Positions 7,987-16,635 are shown, numbered from the stretch's first letter. The stretch: 64,000 bases of DNA from [Mycobacterium] zoologicum (GCF_020172665.1 NZ_CP083985.1:3116040-3180039), one strand, 5' to 3'. Made by a program: numbers and translations. Notes: generated by a model not told the origin, from the letters alone.

Positions 7987-9081
7987 ATGGAATCCTTCGT
8001 CCACCTGCGCAAAGGCACCACCCCTCGCCGCCTGCACGCCGACCTCGACGGCCTCAAGGACGACGAGCTGGGCCGCGGCGGCTTCACCGGACGCACCGCC
8101 AACCTGTACCGGCTGGGCGACCCGACCGCGTACCGGGCCGAGGGCCCGCTGCGGCCGATCGACGTGCTGTCGACTCAACTCGAGCCGGCCGACGCCACCG
8201 ACCCGGCGGGGCACCCGCTGCGGTTGTTCCACAACGACGACTGCCGCATCTCGCTGTCCCGGCGCTCGGCGGAGATGCCGTATCACGTGCGCTACGTCGA
8301 CGGTGATCTGTTGTTCTTCGTGCACACCGGATCCGGGCACTTGGAGACCGAGTTCGGGCCGCTGGACTACCGCGAGGGTGACTGGGTGTACCTGCCCAAG
8401 GCCACCACCTGGCGGCAGGTACCCGCGGCCGAGACGACGCTGCTGCTGATCGAGGCCACCGACGAGTTCCGGGTACCGCCACCGGGCCCGCTCGGGCGAC
8501 ACTTCCCATTCGATCCGTCGCAGGCGGTCATTCCCGAACCGGCCCCCATCGACGACGACGGTCGCGAGGAGTACGAGGTCCGGCTGATCCACGACGGTGG
8601 ACCGACAACGCTGTACTACCAACACAATCCGATCGACGTGGCGGGCTGGCGCGGCGACAACTTCGCGTTCAGCTTCAACATCGCCGACTACAACGTCGTC
8701 ACCTCCGACAGCGTGCACCTGCCCCCGACCGTGCACCTGTTCATGCAGGCCACCGGCGTGTATGTGATGAACTTCCTGCCCAAGCCCGCCGAAGGGGTGC
8801 CGGGCACCGAACGCACCCCCTGGTATCACCGCAACGTCGACTACGACGAGATCGCCTTCTTCCACGGCGGATCGCTCTATGGGATCCCGATGCCGCCGGG
8901 CCTGATCAGCCATGCACCCCAAGGTGTGCACCACGGCGCCCCGGAGGCCGCCCGCGAACGCGCCCGCCGCAAGTTCGACGACTATCCCCGAGTGGACTGG
9001 CAGGTGATCGCGATCGACACCCGCCGTCGCCTGGCTCCATCACCGGAAGTTCTCGCCAAAGACCTGGGACAGCACGCATGA
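7987..9081 (+). CDS. Homogentisate 1,2-dioxygenase-like cupin enzyme
   Basis: 364 residues with the bicupin layout of homogentisate 1,2-dioxygenases. The N-terminal half has LFFVHTGSGHLET and GDWVYLPKATTW cupin strands. The C-terminal half has WYHRNVDYDE (H281, E288) and APQGVHHGA (H315/H316), where the family places its Fe(II) His-Glu-His ligands. It is shorter than typical HmgA (about 380-440), and no maleylacetoacetate isomerase or fumarylacetoacetase gene is nearby, so the true substrate may be a different aromatic diol or ring acid. The start ATG 7987 follows the 7935-7966 dyad. It is the first gene of a run of eight in which six junctions overlap or nearly overlap. Confidence 0.8.
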   Translation: MESFVHLRKGTTPRRLHADLDGLKDDELGRGGFTGRTANLYRLGDPTAYRAEGPLRPIDVLSTQLEPADATDPAGHPLRLFHNDDCRISLSRRSAEMPYHVRYVDGDLLFFVHTGSGHLETEFGPLDYREGDWVYLPKATTWRQVPAAETTLLLIEATDEFRVPPPGPLGRHFPFDPSQAVIPEPAPIDDDGREEYEVRLIHDGGPTTLYYQHNPIDVAGWRGDNFAFSFNIADYNVVTSDSVHLPPTVHLFMQATGVYVMNFLPKPAEGVPGTERTPWYHRNVDYDEIAFFHGGSLYGIPMPPGLISHAPQGVHHGAPEAARERARRKFDDYPRVDWQVIAIDTRRRLAPSPEVLAKDLGQHA

Positions 9082-10256
9082 AACACGACTACGAACGCAT
9101 CCCCTATCTGATTGCCTACCAGAATGATTCGGGGGTCCGCGATGTCTACGGCGGGGTGGCCGAGCTGGTGGTGCTGGAGAGCTATCTGTTGCGCCCCAAG
9201 GACACCCCCAGCGACACCGTGCTGGTGTTCATGCACCCGATCGGCGGAGGCGCCTACCTGCCGATGGTCAATGCCCTGGCGCGCGCCGGACACCATGTCA
9301 TCTACTGCAACAGCCGCTTTCGGGGCACCGACTCCGCGCTGCTGATGGAGAAGGTGGTCCAAGACCTCGGCGAGTGCATCAAAGACGCCAAGAACCGGCT
9401 CGGCTATACCAAGGTGGTGCTGGCCGGCTGGAGCGGCGGCGGCTCACTGTCGCTGTTCTACCAGCAGCAGGCACAGCACCCGACCGTGACGGCCAGCCCG
9501 TCCGGCGACGGCCCCGACCTGACCAAGCTCGGGCTGATCCCCGCCGACGGGGTCATGCTGCTGGCCGCCCACATCAGCCGGCACGGCACCATGACCGAAT
9601 GGCTGGATGCCTCCATCCTCGACGAGACCGACCCGACCAAGCGTGACCCGGAGCTGGATCTCTACGACCCGGCCAACCCCAACCAGCCGCCCTATACCGC
9701 CGAGTTCCTGGACCGCTACCGGGACGCTCAGATCAACCGCAATCGACGGATCACCGAGTGGGTCAAAGAGAAACTGGCCGAGCTGAAGGCTGCCGGGCGT
9801 CCCGATGATGAGTTCGCGTTCGTGGTGCACGGCACCATGGCCGACCCGCGCTGGCTGGATCCGGCCGTCGACCCCAACGACCGCGTACCGGGTACCTGCT
9901 ATCTGGGCGATCCGCAGGTGGTGAACATGAGCCCGGTCGGCCTGGCCCGGTTCTGCACGTTGCGCAGCTGGCTGTCGCAGTGGAGTTACGACGACGCCAA
10001 CGGCGACGGGCTGGACTGCGGTGCCGACATCGCAGTGCCCACCCTGGTGATCGGCAACACGGCCGACGACGCCTGCACCCCCAGCCACACCCGGCGGCTC
10101 TTCGAGGCGATCGGCACCGGCGACAAGGAGATGCACGAAATCGCCGGGGCCAACCACTACTACGCCGGTGTCGACCAGCGCGGGGCGCTGCGACAGGCCG
10201 TCGGCACCGTCACCGATTGGCTGACCCGACATGACTTCGTAAGCTCAACCCTGTGA
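9078..10256 (+). CDS. Alpha/beta-hydrolase
   Basis: 392 residues with a nucleophile elbow GWSGGGS at 117-123 (Ser119), an early HPIGGG oxyanion segment at 53-58, and a late GANHYY histidine region. A D-rich strand (GNTADDACTPSHT) probably supplies the acid. The start ATG overlaps the dioxygenase stop by 4 nt (ATGA), implying translational coupling. After ring cleavage, a hydrolase could cut a C-C or thioester/ester bond of the product; which one cannot be told from sequence. It lacks the fumarylacetoacetase fold, so it does not simply replace that enzyme of the classical homogentisate route. Confidence 0.82.
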   Translation: MKHDYERIPYLIAYQNDSGVRDVYGGVAELVVLESYLLRPKDTPSDTVLVFMHPIGGGAYLPMVNALARAGHHVIYCNSRFRGTDSALLMEKVVQDLGECIKDAKNRLGYTKVVLAGWSGGGSLSLFYQQQAQHPTVTASPSGDGPDLTKLGLIPADGVMLLAAHISRHGTMTEWLDASILDETDPTKRDPELDLYDPANPNQPPYTAEFLDRYRDAQINRNRRITEWVKEKLAELKAAGRPDDEFAFVVHGTMADPRWLDPAVDPNDRVPGTCYLGDPQVVNMSPVGLARFCTLRSWLSQWSYDDANGDGLDCGADIAVPTLVIGNTADDACTPSHTRRLFEAIGTGDKEMHEIAGANHYYAGVDQRGALRQAVGTVTDWLTRHDFVSSTL

Positions 10257-11458
10257 CTGCGACGGGCGCACTGGACGGAATCCGGGTCGTCGAACTCGGC
10301 ACCCTGATCTCCGGGCCGTTCGCCGGGCGCCTGCTCGGCGACATGGGCGCCGAGGTCATCAAGATCGAGCTGCCCGGCAAGCCGGACCCGTTGCGTACCT
10401 GGGGGCAGGCCGAACTCGACGGACACCACTTCTTCTGGACCGTGCACGCCCGCAACAAAAAAGCCGTCACGCTGGATCTGCGCAGCGAGCAGGGCCGCGA
10501 GCTGTTCCTCGAGCTCGTCGAGCACTGCAACATCGTCATCGAGAACTTCCGCCCCGGCACCCTGGAGCGTTGGGGATTGGGCTTCGACGTGCTGCGCCAA
10601 CGCAACAAGGGCATCATCCTGGTGCGGGTCTCCGGCTACGGGCAGACCGGTCCGGACGCCGGCAAGGCGGGCTACGCCTCCGTCGCCGAGGCCGCCAGCG
10701 GACTGCGGCACATGAACGGCTTTCCCGGCGGGCCACCGCCGCGGCTGGCACTGTCACTCGGTGACAGCCTGGCCGGCATGTTCGCCGCGCAGGGCGCGCT
10801 GGCAGCGCTGTACCGCCGCACCGTCACCGGCGAGGGCCAAGTCGTCGACGTGGCGCTGACCGAATCGTGTTTGGCCATCCAGGAATCCACCGTCCCCGAC
10901 TACGACGTCGGCGGCGTGGTGCGCGGGCCGTCCGGCACCCGCCTGGAGGGCATCGCCCCGTCGAACATCTATCAGTCCGCCGACGGCAGTTGGGTGGTGA
11001 TCGCCGCCAATCAGGACAGCGTGTTCGCCCGGCTGTGCAACGCGATGGACTCCCCCGAGCTGGCAACCGACCCCCGGTTCGCCGATCACGGTGCGCGCGG
11101 CCGTAACCAGGACGTGCTGGACGACATCATCGGCGCGTGGGCCGCCCAGCGGGCGCCCGAGGACATCATCGCGACGCTCAGTGCGGCCGGGGTCATCTCC
11201 GGGCCGATCAACACCGTCGCCGACGTCGTCAAGGACCCGCAGCTGCGGGCCCGCGGCATGCTCGCCGAGCACTGGGACGAAGGCGCCGGGCGGAAAGTGT
11301 TGGGGCCGGGTGTCATTCCAGTGCTCTCCGAGACACCCGGCACCATCCGCAACGCTGGGTCGGCGCGGCCCGGTCAACACAACGCCGAGATCTACGGCGG
11401 GCTGCTGGGCAAGACCGACGCCGAACTCGAAGCCCTGCGTAGCGAGGGAGTGCTGTGA
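10253..11458 (+). CDS. CaiB/BaiF family (class III) CoA transferase
   Basis: 401 residues, starting GTG and overlapping the hydrolase by 4 nt. The N-terminal signature (GIRVVELGTLISGPFAGRLL, GAEVIKIELPGKPDPLR) and NKKAVTLDLRSEQGRELF are characteristic. The Asp expected to form the acyl-anhydride intermediate lies in the SLGDSLAGMFAAQGAL region. It would activate a carboxylic acid to its CoA thioester using another acyl-CoA as donor. In this operon it likely activates an acid formed from the dioxygenase/hydrolase step, handing a substrate to the lyase and acyl-CoA dehydrogenase genes downstream. The substrate is unknown. Confidence 0.9.
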   Translation: MTATGALDGIRVVELGTLISGPFAGRLLGDMGAEVIKIELPGKPDPLRTWGQAELDGHHFFWTVHARNKKAVTLDLRSEQGRELFLELVEHCNIVIENFRPGTLERWGLGFDVLRQRNKGIILVRVSGYGQTGPDAGKAGYASVAEAASGLRHMNGFPGGPPPRLALSLGDSLAGMFAAQGALAALYRRTVTGEGQVVDVALTESCLAIQESTVPDYDVGGVVRGPSGTRLEGIAPSNIYQSADGSWVVIAANQDSVFARLCNAMDSPELATDPRFADHGARGRNQDVLDDIIGAWAAQRAPEDIIATLSAAGVISGPINTVADVVKDPQLRARGMLAEHWDEGAGRKVLGPGVIPVLSETPGTIRNAGSARPGQHNAEIYGGLLGKTDAELEALRSEGVL

Positions 11459-12360
11459 TGACGCTGCCCGGCAAGGTCGCGATCCGCGAGGTCGCACTGC
11501 GCGACGGCCTGCAGATCGAGGAGCCGATCCCGTTGAGCGCCAAGCTGGAACTGCTGGCCGCGATAGCCGCCACCGGCGTCCGCGAGGTCGAGGTGACGTC
11601 CTTCGTGTCGCCGACCAAGGTTCCCGCACTCGCCGACGCCGCGGAGCTCGCCGCCGAACTGTGGCGCTACCCCGACACCGAGTTCTCCGCGCTGGTCGCC
11701 AGCCCGGGCGGGGCGGCTCGCGCGGTGGCCGCCGGGCTGACCTCGATCGAGTACGTGGTGTGCGCCTCGGATGCGTTCAGCACCGCCAACGTCGGCCGCT
11801 CGAGCGCGGAGGCCACCGCGGCGATCGCCGACATCGCCGGCATCGCCCACGACGCCGGCGCGACTGTCGAGGTGATCATCGCCACCGCGTGGGACTGCCC
11901 CTTCGACGGGCCGACTGCCCCGCGGCGTGTCAGCGACATCGCAGCCAAGGCAACAGAATTCGGAGTCGACCGGCTGGCCATCGCCGACACCATCGGCACC
12001 ACCACCCCGCGACGGGTCACCGAACTGATCGCGGCGGTCCGGCCGATCATCGGCGGGATACCGCTGGGCGCGCACTTCCACAACACCCGCGGCGCCGGGC
12101 TGGCCAGCGCGTACGCCGCGGTCAGCGCCGGCATCACGCGGCTGGACTCGTCTGCGGGCGGCCTCGGGGGCTGTCCGTTCGCACCCGGAGCCACCGGCAA
12201 CATCGCCACCGAGGATCTGGTCTACCTGCTGCACGATTGTGGTGTCGAGACCGGGATCGACCTGCAGGCCGCGATCGGGGCGGCACAGGTGGCCGGTTCC
12301 GTCGTCGGGCACGGCCTGCCCAGCGCGCTGCTGGCCGCCGGGGACCGGAAGCGGGACTGA
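11458..12360 (+). CDS. Hydroxymethylglutaryl-CoA lyase-like enzyme
   Basis: 300 residues from ATG 11458, whose first base is the last base of the upstream stop; GTG 11455 would add one residue. It belongs to the DRE-TIM metallolyase family: the N-terminal ALRDGLQIE metal/substrate motif (RDGxQ), GAHFHNTRG with two metal-binding His, and the flexible GGLGGCPFAPGATGN loop whose Cys is catalytic in HMG-CoA lyases. The reaction is retro-aldol cleavage of a 3-hydroxy-3-methylacyl-CoA, giving acetyl-CoA plus a ketoacid. In this operon it may cleave a branched hydroxyacyl-CoA made by the preceding CoA transferase step rather than serve leucine breakdown. Confidence 0.88.
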   Translation: MTLPGKVAIREVALRDGLQIEEPIPLSAKLELLAAIAATGVREVEVTSFVSPTKVPALADAAELAAELWRYPDTEFSALVASPGGAARAVAAGLTSIEYVVCASDAFSTANVGRSSAEATAAIADIAGIAHDAGATVEVIIATAWDCPFDGPTAPRRVSDIAAKATEFGVDRLAIADTIGTTTPRRVTELIAAVRPIIGGIPLGAHFHNTRGAGLASAYAAVSAGITRLDSSAGGLGGCPFAPGATGNIATEDLVYLLHDCGVETGIDLQAAIGAAQVAGSVVGHGLPSALLAAGDRKRD

Positions 12361-12367
12361 GCCGGAG

Positions 12368-13006
12368 ATGGCCGGCCAGCGGGAGCTCAGTACGAAGGGC
12401 CGCCAGACTCGCGGCGCGATCGAACAGGCTGCCCGGAAACTCTTCGCCGAGCGCGGCTTTCACGGCACCACCCTGGCCGACATCACCTCGGCGGCCGGCA
12501 AGTCGACGGCGGTGCTCTACCGATACTTCACCGACAAGGAGGACCTGCTGGCCGCGCTGGCCGAGTCGTTCCTGACCGACGTGGTGGAGCCGTCGGGCCT
12601 GAAGATGCGGCTACCGGACTCTCCCCCGCAAGCGGGAGGTACCCCCACGGGCGACACCGAGTTCTTCACCTCGGTGGTCAGCGCCTACTGGTCGATGTTC
12701 AAGCAGAACATCGGCGTCATGATCGCCGTGGCCCAACTGGCCTCCACCAACGCGCGATTCTCCGCGCTGCAGAACGAGTTCCGCCGCTTCGGCATGGACA
12801 TCGTCGCCGCCTCGGTGCGGCACGCCCAGCAGCAGGGCCACGGCCTCGACCTCGATCCCGACCACACCGCGGCGGCCATCGCCCTGCTGTTCGAGAACTT
12901 CACCGTCGTCTTCGTCGGCCCATCCGGTCCGGGATGGCGAATCAGCGACAGCGACGCAATAGCGACGCTGGCGACGATCTGGCGAAAAACCCTGTACGGC
13001 AACTGA
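12368..13006 (+). CDS. TetR-family transcriptional regulator of the cluster
   Basis: 212 residues from ATG 12368 (MAGQRELSTKGRQTRGAI). The helix-turn-helix is clear at about residues 30-55 (FHGTTLADITSAAGKSTAVLYRYF). The C-terminal ligand domain is about 140 residues. It sits inside the operon, 7 nt after the lyase, so it is probably co-expressed and may repress the cluster through the dyad at 7935-7966. An odd in-frame segment (SPPQAGGTPT) is encoded by a C-rich repeat at 12621-12648 that looks like a dispersed element inserted into the linker before the C-terminal domain. Confidence 0.9.
   Translation: MAGQRELSTKGRQTRGAIEQAARKLFAERGFHGTTLADITSAAGKSTAVLYRYFTDKEDLLAALAESFLTDVVEPSGLKMRLPDSPPQAGGTPTGDTEFFTSVVSAYWSMFKQNIGVMIAVAQLASTNARFSALQNEFRRFGMDIVAASVRHAQQQGHGLDLDPDHTAAAIALLFENFTVVFVGPSGPGWRISDSDAIATLATIWRKTLYGN
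12621..12648. repeat. C-rich hairpin repeat inserted in frame in the TetR gene
   Basis: The stretch contains a CCCGC-AA-GCGGG palindrome (12625-12636) followed by AGGTACCCCCAC and adds about ten residues in frame. A similar palindrome occurs in nuoN (30534-30545). I believe such elements recur in coding regions of some mycobacteria, but I could not search for copies. Confidence 0.55.
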
Positions 13007-13016
13007 AGGAGACGCA

Positions 13017-14258
13017 ATGGACTTCACCCTGCCCGCCCACCTGCCGGACGTGCTCGCCGAGATGGACGCCTTCATCGAACGCGAGATCGCTCCGCTGCAG
13101 GCCGAGAACATGCAGTACTTCGACCATCGCCGCGAATTCGCCCGTACCGACATCGAGCAGGACGGCATCCCGCGCCGGGAGTGGGAGGACCTGCTCGCCG
13201 AGATGCGCCGCCGGGCCGACGCCGCGGGATGGCTGCGCTACGGGCTGCCGTCGTCGCTGGGCGGCCGCGACGGCACCAACATCGACATGGCCGTGATCCG
13301 GGAACATCTGGCGCACAAGGGACTCGGCCTACACAACGACCTGCAGGACGAGTCGTCGATCGTCGGGAACTTTCCGCAGGTCATCATGATGGAGCGATTC
13401 GGCACCGACGAGCAGCGCCGCGAGTTCTCCCAGGCCATGATCACCGGCGAGCGGTCCATGGCGTTCGGCCTCACCGAGCCGGCGCACGGTTCGGACGCCA
13501 CCTGGCTGGAGACCCGCGCCGAGCCCGACGGTGACGGCTGGGTGATCAACGGCGCCAAGCGATTCAACACCGGAGTGCATCGGGCCACCCACGACCTGGT
13601 GTTCGCCCGCACCTCCGGAGAGGCCGGCGCCGCGACCGGCATCACCGCATTCCTGGTACCCACCGACACGCCCGGCTTCACCGTCCCGTTCTACTGGTGG
13701 ACGTTCAACATGCCCACCGATCACGGCGAGGTCGAGCTCGACGACGTCCGGGTACCGGCCGCGGCGGTGCTCGGCGAGGTCGACCACGGCCTGGAGGTCG
13801 CCCAGACCTTCTTGCACGAGAACCGCATTCGTCAGGCCGCTTCCAGCCTGGGTGCCGCGCAGTACTGCATCGACCGGGCGGCCGAATACGCCGTACAACG
13901 CCGGGTGTTCGGCAAGCCACTGTCGATCAACCAGGCCGTCCAATGGCCGCTGGCCGAGCTGCAGACCGAAGCACAGATGGTGCGACTGCTGGTGTACTAC
14001 GCAGCATGGCATCTGGACCGTGATCACCACCTGGAGGTCTCCGACAAGGTGTCGATGGCCAACTACCGCGCCAACCGGTTGGTGTGCAACGCCGCCGACC
14101 AGGCGATCCAGACCTTCGGCGGGCTCGGCTACACCCGGCACCAGCAGTTCGAGCACATCTATCGTCACCACCGCCGGTACCGGATCACCGAAGGAGCCGA
14201 GGAGATTCAGATCCGCCGGGTCGCGCAGCGGCTGTTCGGGTTCGACCGCCGACGATGA
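13017..14258 (+). CDS. Acyl-CoA dehydrogenase
   Basis: 413 residues. The FAD middle domain has GLTEPAHGSDATWLETRAE; the C-terminal domain has QTFGGLGYTRHQQFEHIYRH and then RITEGAEEIQIRRVAQRLFG, with Glu in the normal catalytic position. It is of the kind often paired with an APH-fold kinase in mycobacterial and other bacterial acyl-CoA degradation clusters. ATG 13017 follows the TetR stop by 10 nt with a GGAGA ribosome binding site (13007-13011). It should introduce a double bond into the CoA ester made by the CoA transferase in this cluster. Confidence 0.9.
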   Translation: MDFTLPAHLPDVLAEMDAFIEREIAPLQAENMQYFDHRREFARTDIEQDGIPRREWEDLLAEMRRRADAAGWLRYGLPSSLGGRDGTNIDMAVIREHLAHKGLGLHNDLQDESSIVGNFPQVIMMERFGTDEQRREFSQAMITGERSMAFGLTEPAHGSDATWLETRAEPDGDGWVINGAKRFNTGVHRATHDLVFARTSGEAGAATGITAFLVPTDTPGFTVPFYWWTFNMPTDHGEVELDDVRVPAAAVLGEVDHGLEVAQTFLHENRIRQAASSLGAAQYCIDRAAEYAVQRRVFGKPLSINQAVQWPLAELQTEAQMVRLLVYYAAWHLDRDHHLEVSDKVSMANYRANRLVCNAADQAIQTFGGLGYTRHQQFEHIYRHHRRYRITEGAEEIQIRRVAQRLFGFDRRR

Positions 14259-15235
14259 CTTCTGACGAGTTGGCCGACAAGCTGGCCACGGTACTGGCAC
14301 CGGAACTCGGCCCGGTCACCGTCGAGGGACTGCGCACCCTGACCGGCGGCGCCAGCAGAACCACCTGGGCCTTTGACGCCGTTGCCGCCGGCGATGCGCC
14401 GCAACGCCATGCGCTGATCCTACGCACCGGACCACCCGATGAGATCCACGCCGGCATGGAGCTCGAAGCGGATGCCCAACGCGCCGCGCAGCGGGCGGGA
14501 GCCCCGGTGCCGACAGTTCTCATCGCCGACGATTCCACGGCGGCGCTGGGCAATCCGTTCCTGATCTGCGACGAGATCGCCGGCGAGACGGTGGTCCGCC
14601 GTATCGAGCGCCAGCTCGACGACACCGGCCGCGCATATCTTCTGGATCAGTGCGCCCGGGCGCTGGCGGCCATTCATCGGGCCGACCCGGCTGGCGTCGC
14701 ACTGAGCTCTGAGGACCAGTTGTCGGCCTGCCGTGCGCAGCTGGATTCGATGCACGACACAACGGCCGTCTTCGAGTGGGCGTTTCGGTGGCTGGAGAGC
14801 AGACGACCTTCGCCTGCGCCCGCACAGCTGGTGCACGGTGACTTCCGGATGGGCAACCTGATCGTCAACGGGTCGAGGCTGGCCGCGGTGCTGGACTGGG
14901 AGCTGGTGCACCTCGGCGACTCGTGTGAGGACCTGGCCTGGTTCTGCCTTCGGGCTTGGCGGTTCGGCGCTCCGCCGGAACGCGCCGCAGGCGGTCTGGG
15001 CGACATCGGCGGTTTCCTGGCCGCCTACGCCGACGCCGCCGGAACCACCGTCGATGAGGACCGTTTCGCCTGGTGGCTGGTGTTGGGCACGCTTCGCTGG
15101 GGCATCATCTGCCGCTACCAGGCGGAACGACATCTGAGCGGGCAGAGCCGATCGGTGGAATTGGCGACCATCGGCCGTCGGGTCAGCGAAACCGAGTGGG
15201 ACCTGCTGCGACTGCTCGATCAGGTGCCGGCATGA
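14255..15235 (+). CDS. APH-fold phosphotransferase (acyl-CoA catabolism type)
   Basis: 326 residues from an ATG overlapping the dehydrogenase stop by 4 nt. The aminoglycoside-phosphotransferase/choline-kinase fold shows in the catalytic LVHGDFRMGNLIV loop (HGD with Asn) and the metal-binding AVLDWELVHLGD motif. The family is named after antibiotic kinases, but proteins fused or adjacent to acyl-CoA dehydrogenases (as in ACAD10/11-type enzymes) phosphorylate 4-hydroxyacyl-CoAs, which then lose phosphate. Adjacency here favours such a role over antibiotic resistance; this is inference from context. Confidence 0.85.
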   Translation: MTSDELADKLATVLAPELGPVTVEGLRTLTGGASRTTWAFDAVAAGDAPQRHALILRTGPPDEIHAGMELEADAQRAAQRAGAPVPTVLIADDSTAALGNPFLICDEIAGETVVRRIERQLDDTGRAYLLDQCARALAAIHRADPAGVALSSEDQLSACRAQLDSMHDTTAVFEWAFRWLESRRPSPAPAQLVHGDFRMGNLIVNGSRLAAVLDWELVHLGDSCEDLAWFCLRAWRFGAPPERAAGGLGDIGGFLAAYADAAGTTVDEDRFAWWLVLGTLRWGIICRYQAERHLSGQSRSVELATIGRRVSETEWDLLRLLDQVPA

Positions 15236-15564
15236 TCGGCCGTCGCCCCACCGCCGCCGAACTGGTTACCGCGGTCGCCGAGTTCCTCGACAGCGCATTT
15301 GCCGGCGGCGACGCCGGCACGCAGGGCCAGGTCAGGTTCCACGCCCGAGTGGCCGCCAACGCTTTGCGCATCGTCGAACGCGAACTGTCCGACACGTCCT
15401 CGGATGCGCCAGCACTGGCCGCACTGGGCTTCACCGACGAGGCCGCGCTGGCGGCGGCCATCCGGGCCGGTGACCTCGACGACCGTGCCGAGGCGCTCAC
15501 CGACTGCCTCTACACCCTGGTCCGGCACCGGTTGTCAATAGATCATCCGGGGTACGACCAATAA
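15232..15564 (+). CDS. Small partner protein of the phosphotransferase (DUF6285-like)
   Basis: 110 residues, ATG overlapping the kinase stop by 4 nt. It is predominantly helical, with an N-terminal RRPTAAELVTAVAEFLD and central VRFHARVAANALRIVEREL. Proteins like this are regularly encoded right after APH-fold kinase/acyl-CoA dehydrogenase pairs; the family name is from memory. Enzymatic function is unknown, and a structural or regulatory subunit of the kinase is likely. It is the last gene of the cluster; 136 nt without a gene follow before the pseudo-receiver gene, with no clear terminator seen. Confidence 0.75.
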   Translation: MIGRRPTAAELVTAVAEFLDSAFAGGDAGTQGQVRFHARVAANALRIVERELSDTSSDAPALAALGFTDEAALAAAIRAGDLDDRAEALTDCLYTLVRHRLSIDHPGYDQ

Positions 15565-15687
15565 GTGGCTGCGCGCCAATCACTTCGACGGCACTGTCCA
15601 AACCCGCTGATTTCCCTCGTCGCCGGATCTCTTGCTCGCGGAACTACACCGCTCGCCGAATCCGCCGAATCGCCACGACTCGCGCAG

Positions 15688-15693
15688 TAGCAT
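15688..15693 (+). promoter_or_regulatory. -10 element for a leaderless pseudo-receiver transcript
   Basis: TAGCAT ends 7 nt before the GTG start codon, so the transcription start would coincide with the start codon. No Shine-Dalgarno sequence is present. This is the common leaderless promoter layout in mycobacteria. Confidence 0.6.
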
Positions 15694-15700
15694 CGGCCCC

Positions 15701-16096
15701 GTGTCTGACTCCACCGCCAAGCTGCGGATTCTTGTCTACAGTGACGACGCTTCGACCCGCGCAAAGGTGACGGCCGCGCTGGGCAAACACCTGCACCCGG
15801 ACCTGCCGGAGCTCGACTACGTCGAGGTGGCGACCGAGCCGGTGGTGATCCGGCAGATGGATGCCGGCGGCATCGACCTGGCGGTGCTCGACGGCGAGGC
15901 CACCCCGGCCGGCGGCATGGGTGTGTGCAAACAGCTCAAGGACGAGATCACCCCCTGCCCGCCGATCGTGGTGCTCACCGGCCGCGCCGACGACGCCTGG
16001 CTGGCCCGGTGGTCGCATGCCGACGCCGCGGTGGCCCACCCGGTGGACCCCATGGCGCTCAGCCGCGCGGTCCTGGGTCTGCTGCGCACGGGTTAG
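15701..16096 (+). CDS. Atypical receiver-domain protein (Rv3143-like)
   Basis: 131 residues from GTG 15701 (MSDSTAKLRILVYSDD). It is a stand-alone CheY-like receiver with the acidic pair D15-D16, the phospho-acceptor position D64 (LAVLDGEATP) and T93 (VVLTGR). The invariant Lys is missing; the usual K-P dipeptide is H113-P114, so normal phosphorylation switching is doubtful. No output domain follows. Rv3143 occupies the same place directly before nuoA in M. tuberculosis. A pseudo-receiver kept next to complex I may modulate it or an unlinked partner. Expression is likely leaderless from TAGCAT at 15688-15693. Confidence 0.88.
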   Translation: MSDSTAKLRILVYSDDASTRAKVTAALGKHLHPDLPELDYVEVATEPVVIRQMDAGGIDLAVLDGEATPAGGMGVCKQLKDEITPCPPIVVLTGRADDAWLARWSHADAAVAHPVDPMALSRAVLGLLRTG

Positions 16097-16257
16097 GGCA
16101 CCCTCAGACGCGAAATCCCCTGTCGCCGTTGACCGGTGCGGGTGATGCCCGTCACAGTTGTCGGCAATTTCGGATTCTTCGCAACCGCCTGGTTGCCGCG
16201 GACTAGGCTGTGCGTGAACTCACATCGACGCCCCGGAAGGGAACAACGTCACAGCGC

Positions 16258-16635
16258 ATGAACCTGTACCTGCCGATCCTCGCGCTCGCGGCGCTCGCCG
16301 CCGGTTTTGCCGTATTTTCCGTGGTCGCAGGGGCGCTTGCCGGCCCGTCGCGCTACAACCGGTCGAAGCTGGAAGCCTACGAGTGCGGCATCGAGCCCAC
16401 CGACCAACCGGTAAGCGGTCCGCATGCACCGCCCGGGCAGCGTTTCCCGGTGAAGTACTACCTGACCGCGATGCTGTTCATCGTCTTCGATATCGAGATC
16501 GTCTTTCTCTACCCCTGGGCCGTCGCCTTCGACGGGCTCGGGGTGTTCGCCCTGATTGAAATGGTGCTGTTCGCCGCCGTCGTCTTCGTCGCGTACGCGT
16601 ACGTGTGGAGGCGCGGCGGCCTTAGTTGGGATTGA
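16258..16635 (+). CDS. nuoA: NADH-quinone oxidoreductase subunit A
   Basis: 125 residues, membrane arm of complex I. It has three transmembrane helices and the conserved YECGIEP motif on the loop after helix 1, then [22 protein letters not shown]. The start is ATG 16258 (MNLYLPIL), matching relatives; an in-frame GTG at 16210 would add a polar 16-residue leader without support. The 161-nt gap after the pseudo-receiver should hold the nuo promoter: a TAGGCT hexamer at 16204-16209 is a possible -10, and GGAAGGG (16235-16241) lies upstream of the ATG. First gene of the nuoA-N operon. Confidence 0.95.
   Translation: MNLYLPILALAALAAGFAVFSVVAGALAGPSRYNRSKLEAYECGIEPTDQPVSGPHAPPGQRFPVKYYLTAMLFIVFDIEIVFLYPWAVAFDGLGVFALIEMVLFAAVVFVAYAYVWRRGGLSWD

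Noticed and set aside
7672..8934. 420-codon minus-strand frame opposite fadE23 and the dioxygenase
   Set aside because: It crosses the palindromic operator and two real genes and has no domain signature.
14255..15235. Aminoglycoside resistance genes (also 34114-35256)
   Set aside because: Both have the kinase fold, but one is in an acyl-CoA degradation operon and the other in an Rv3168-like locus; neither shows features pointing to drug modification.
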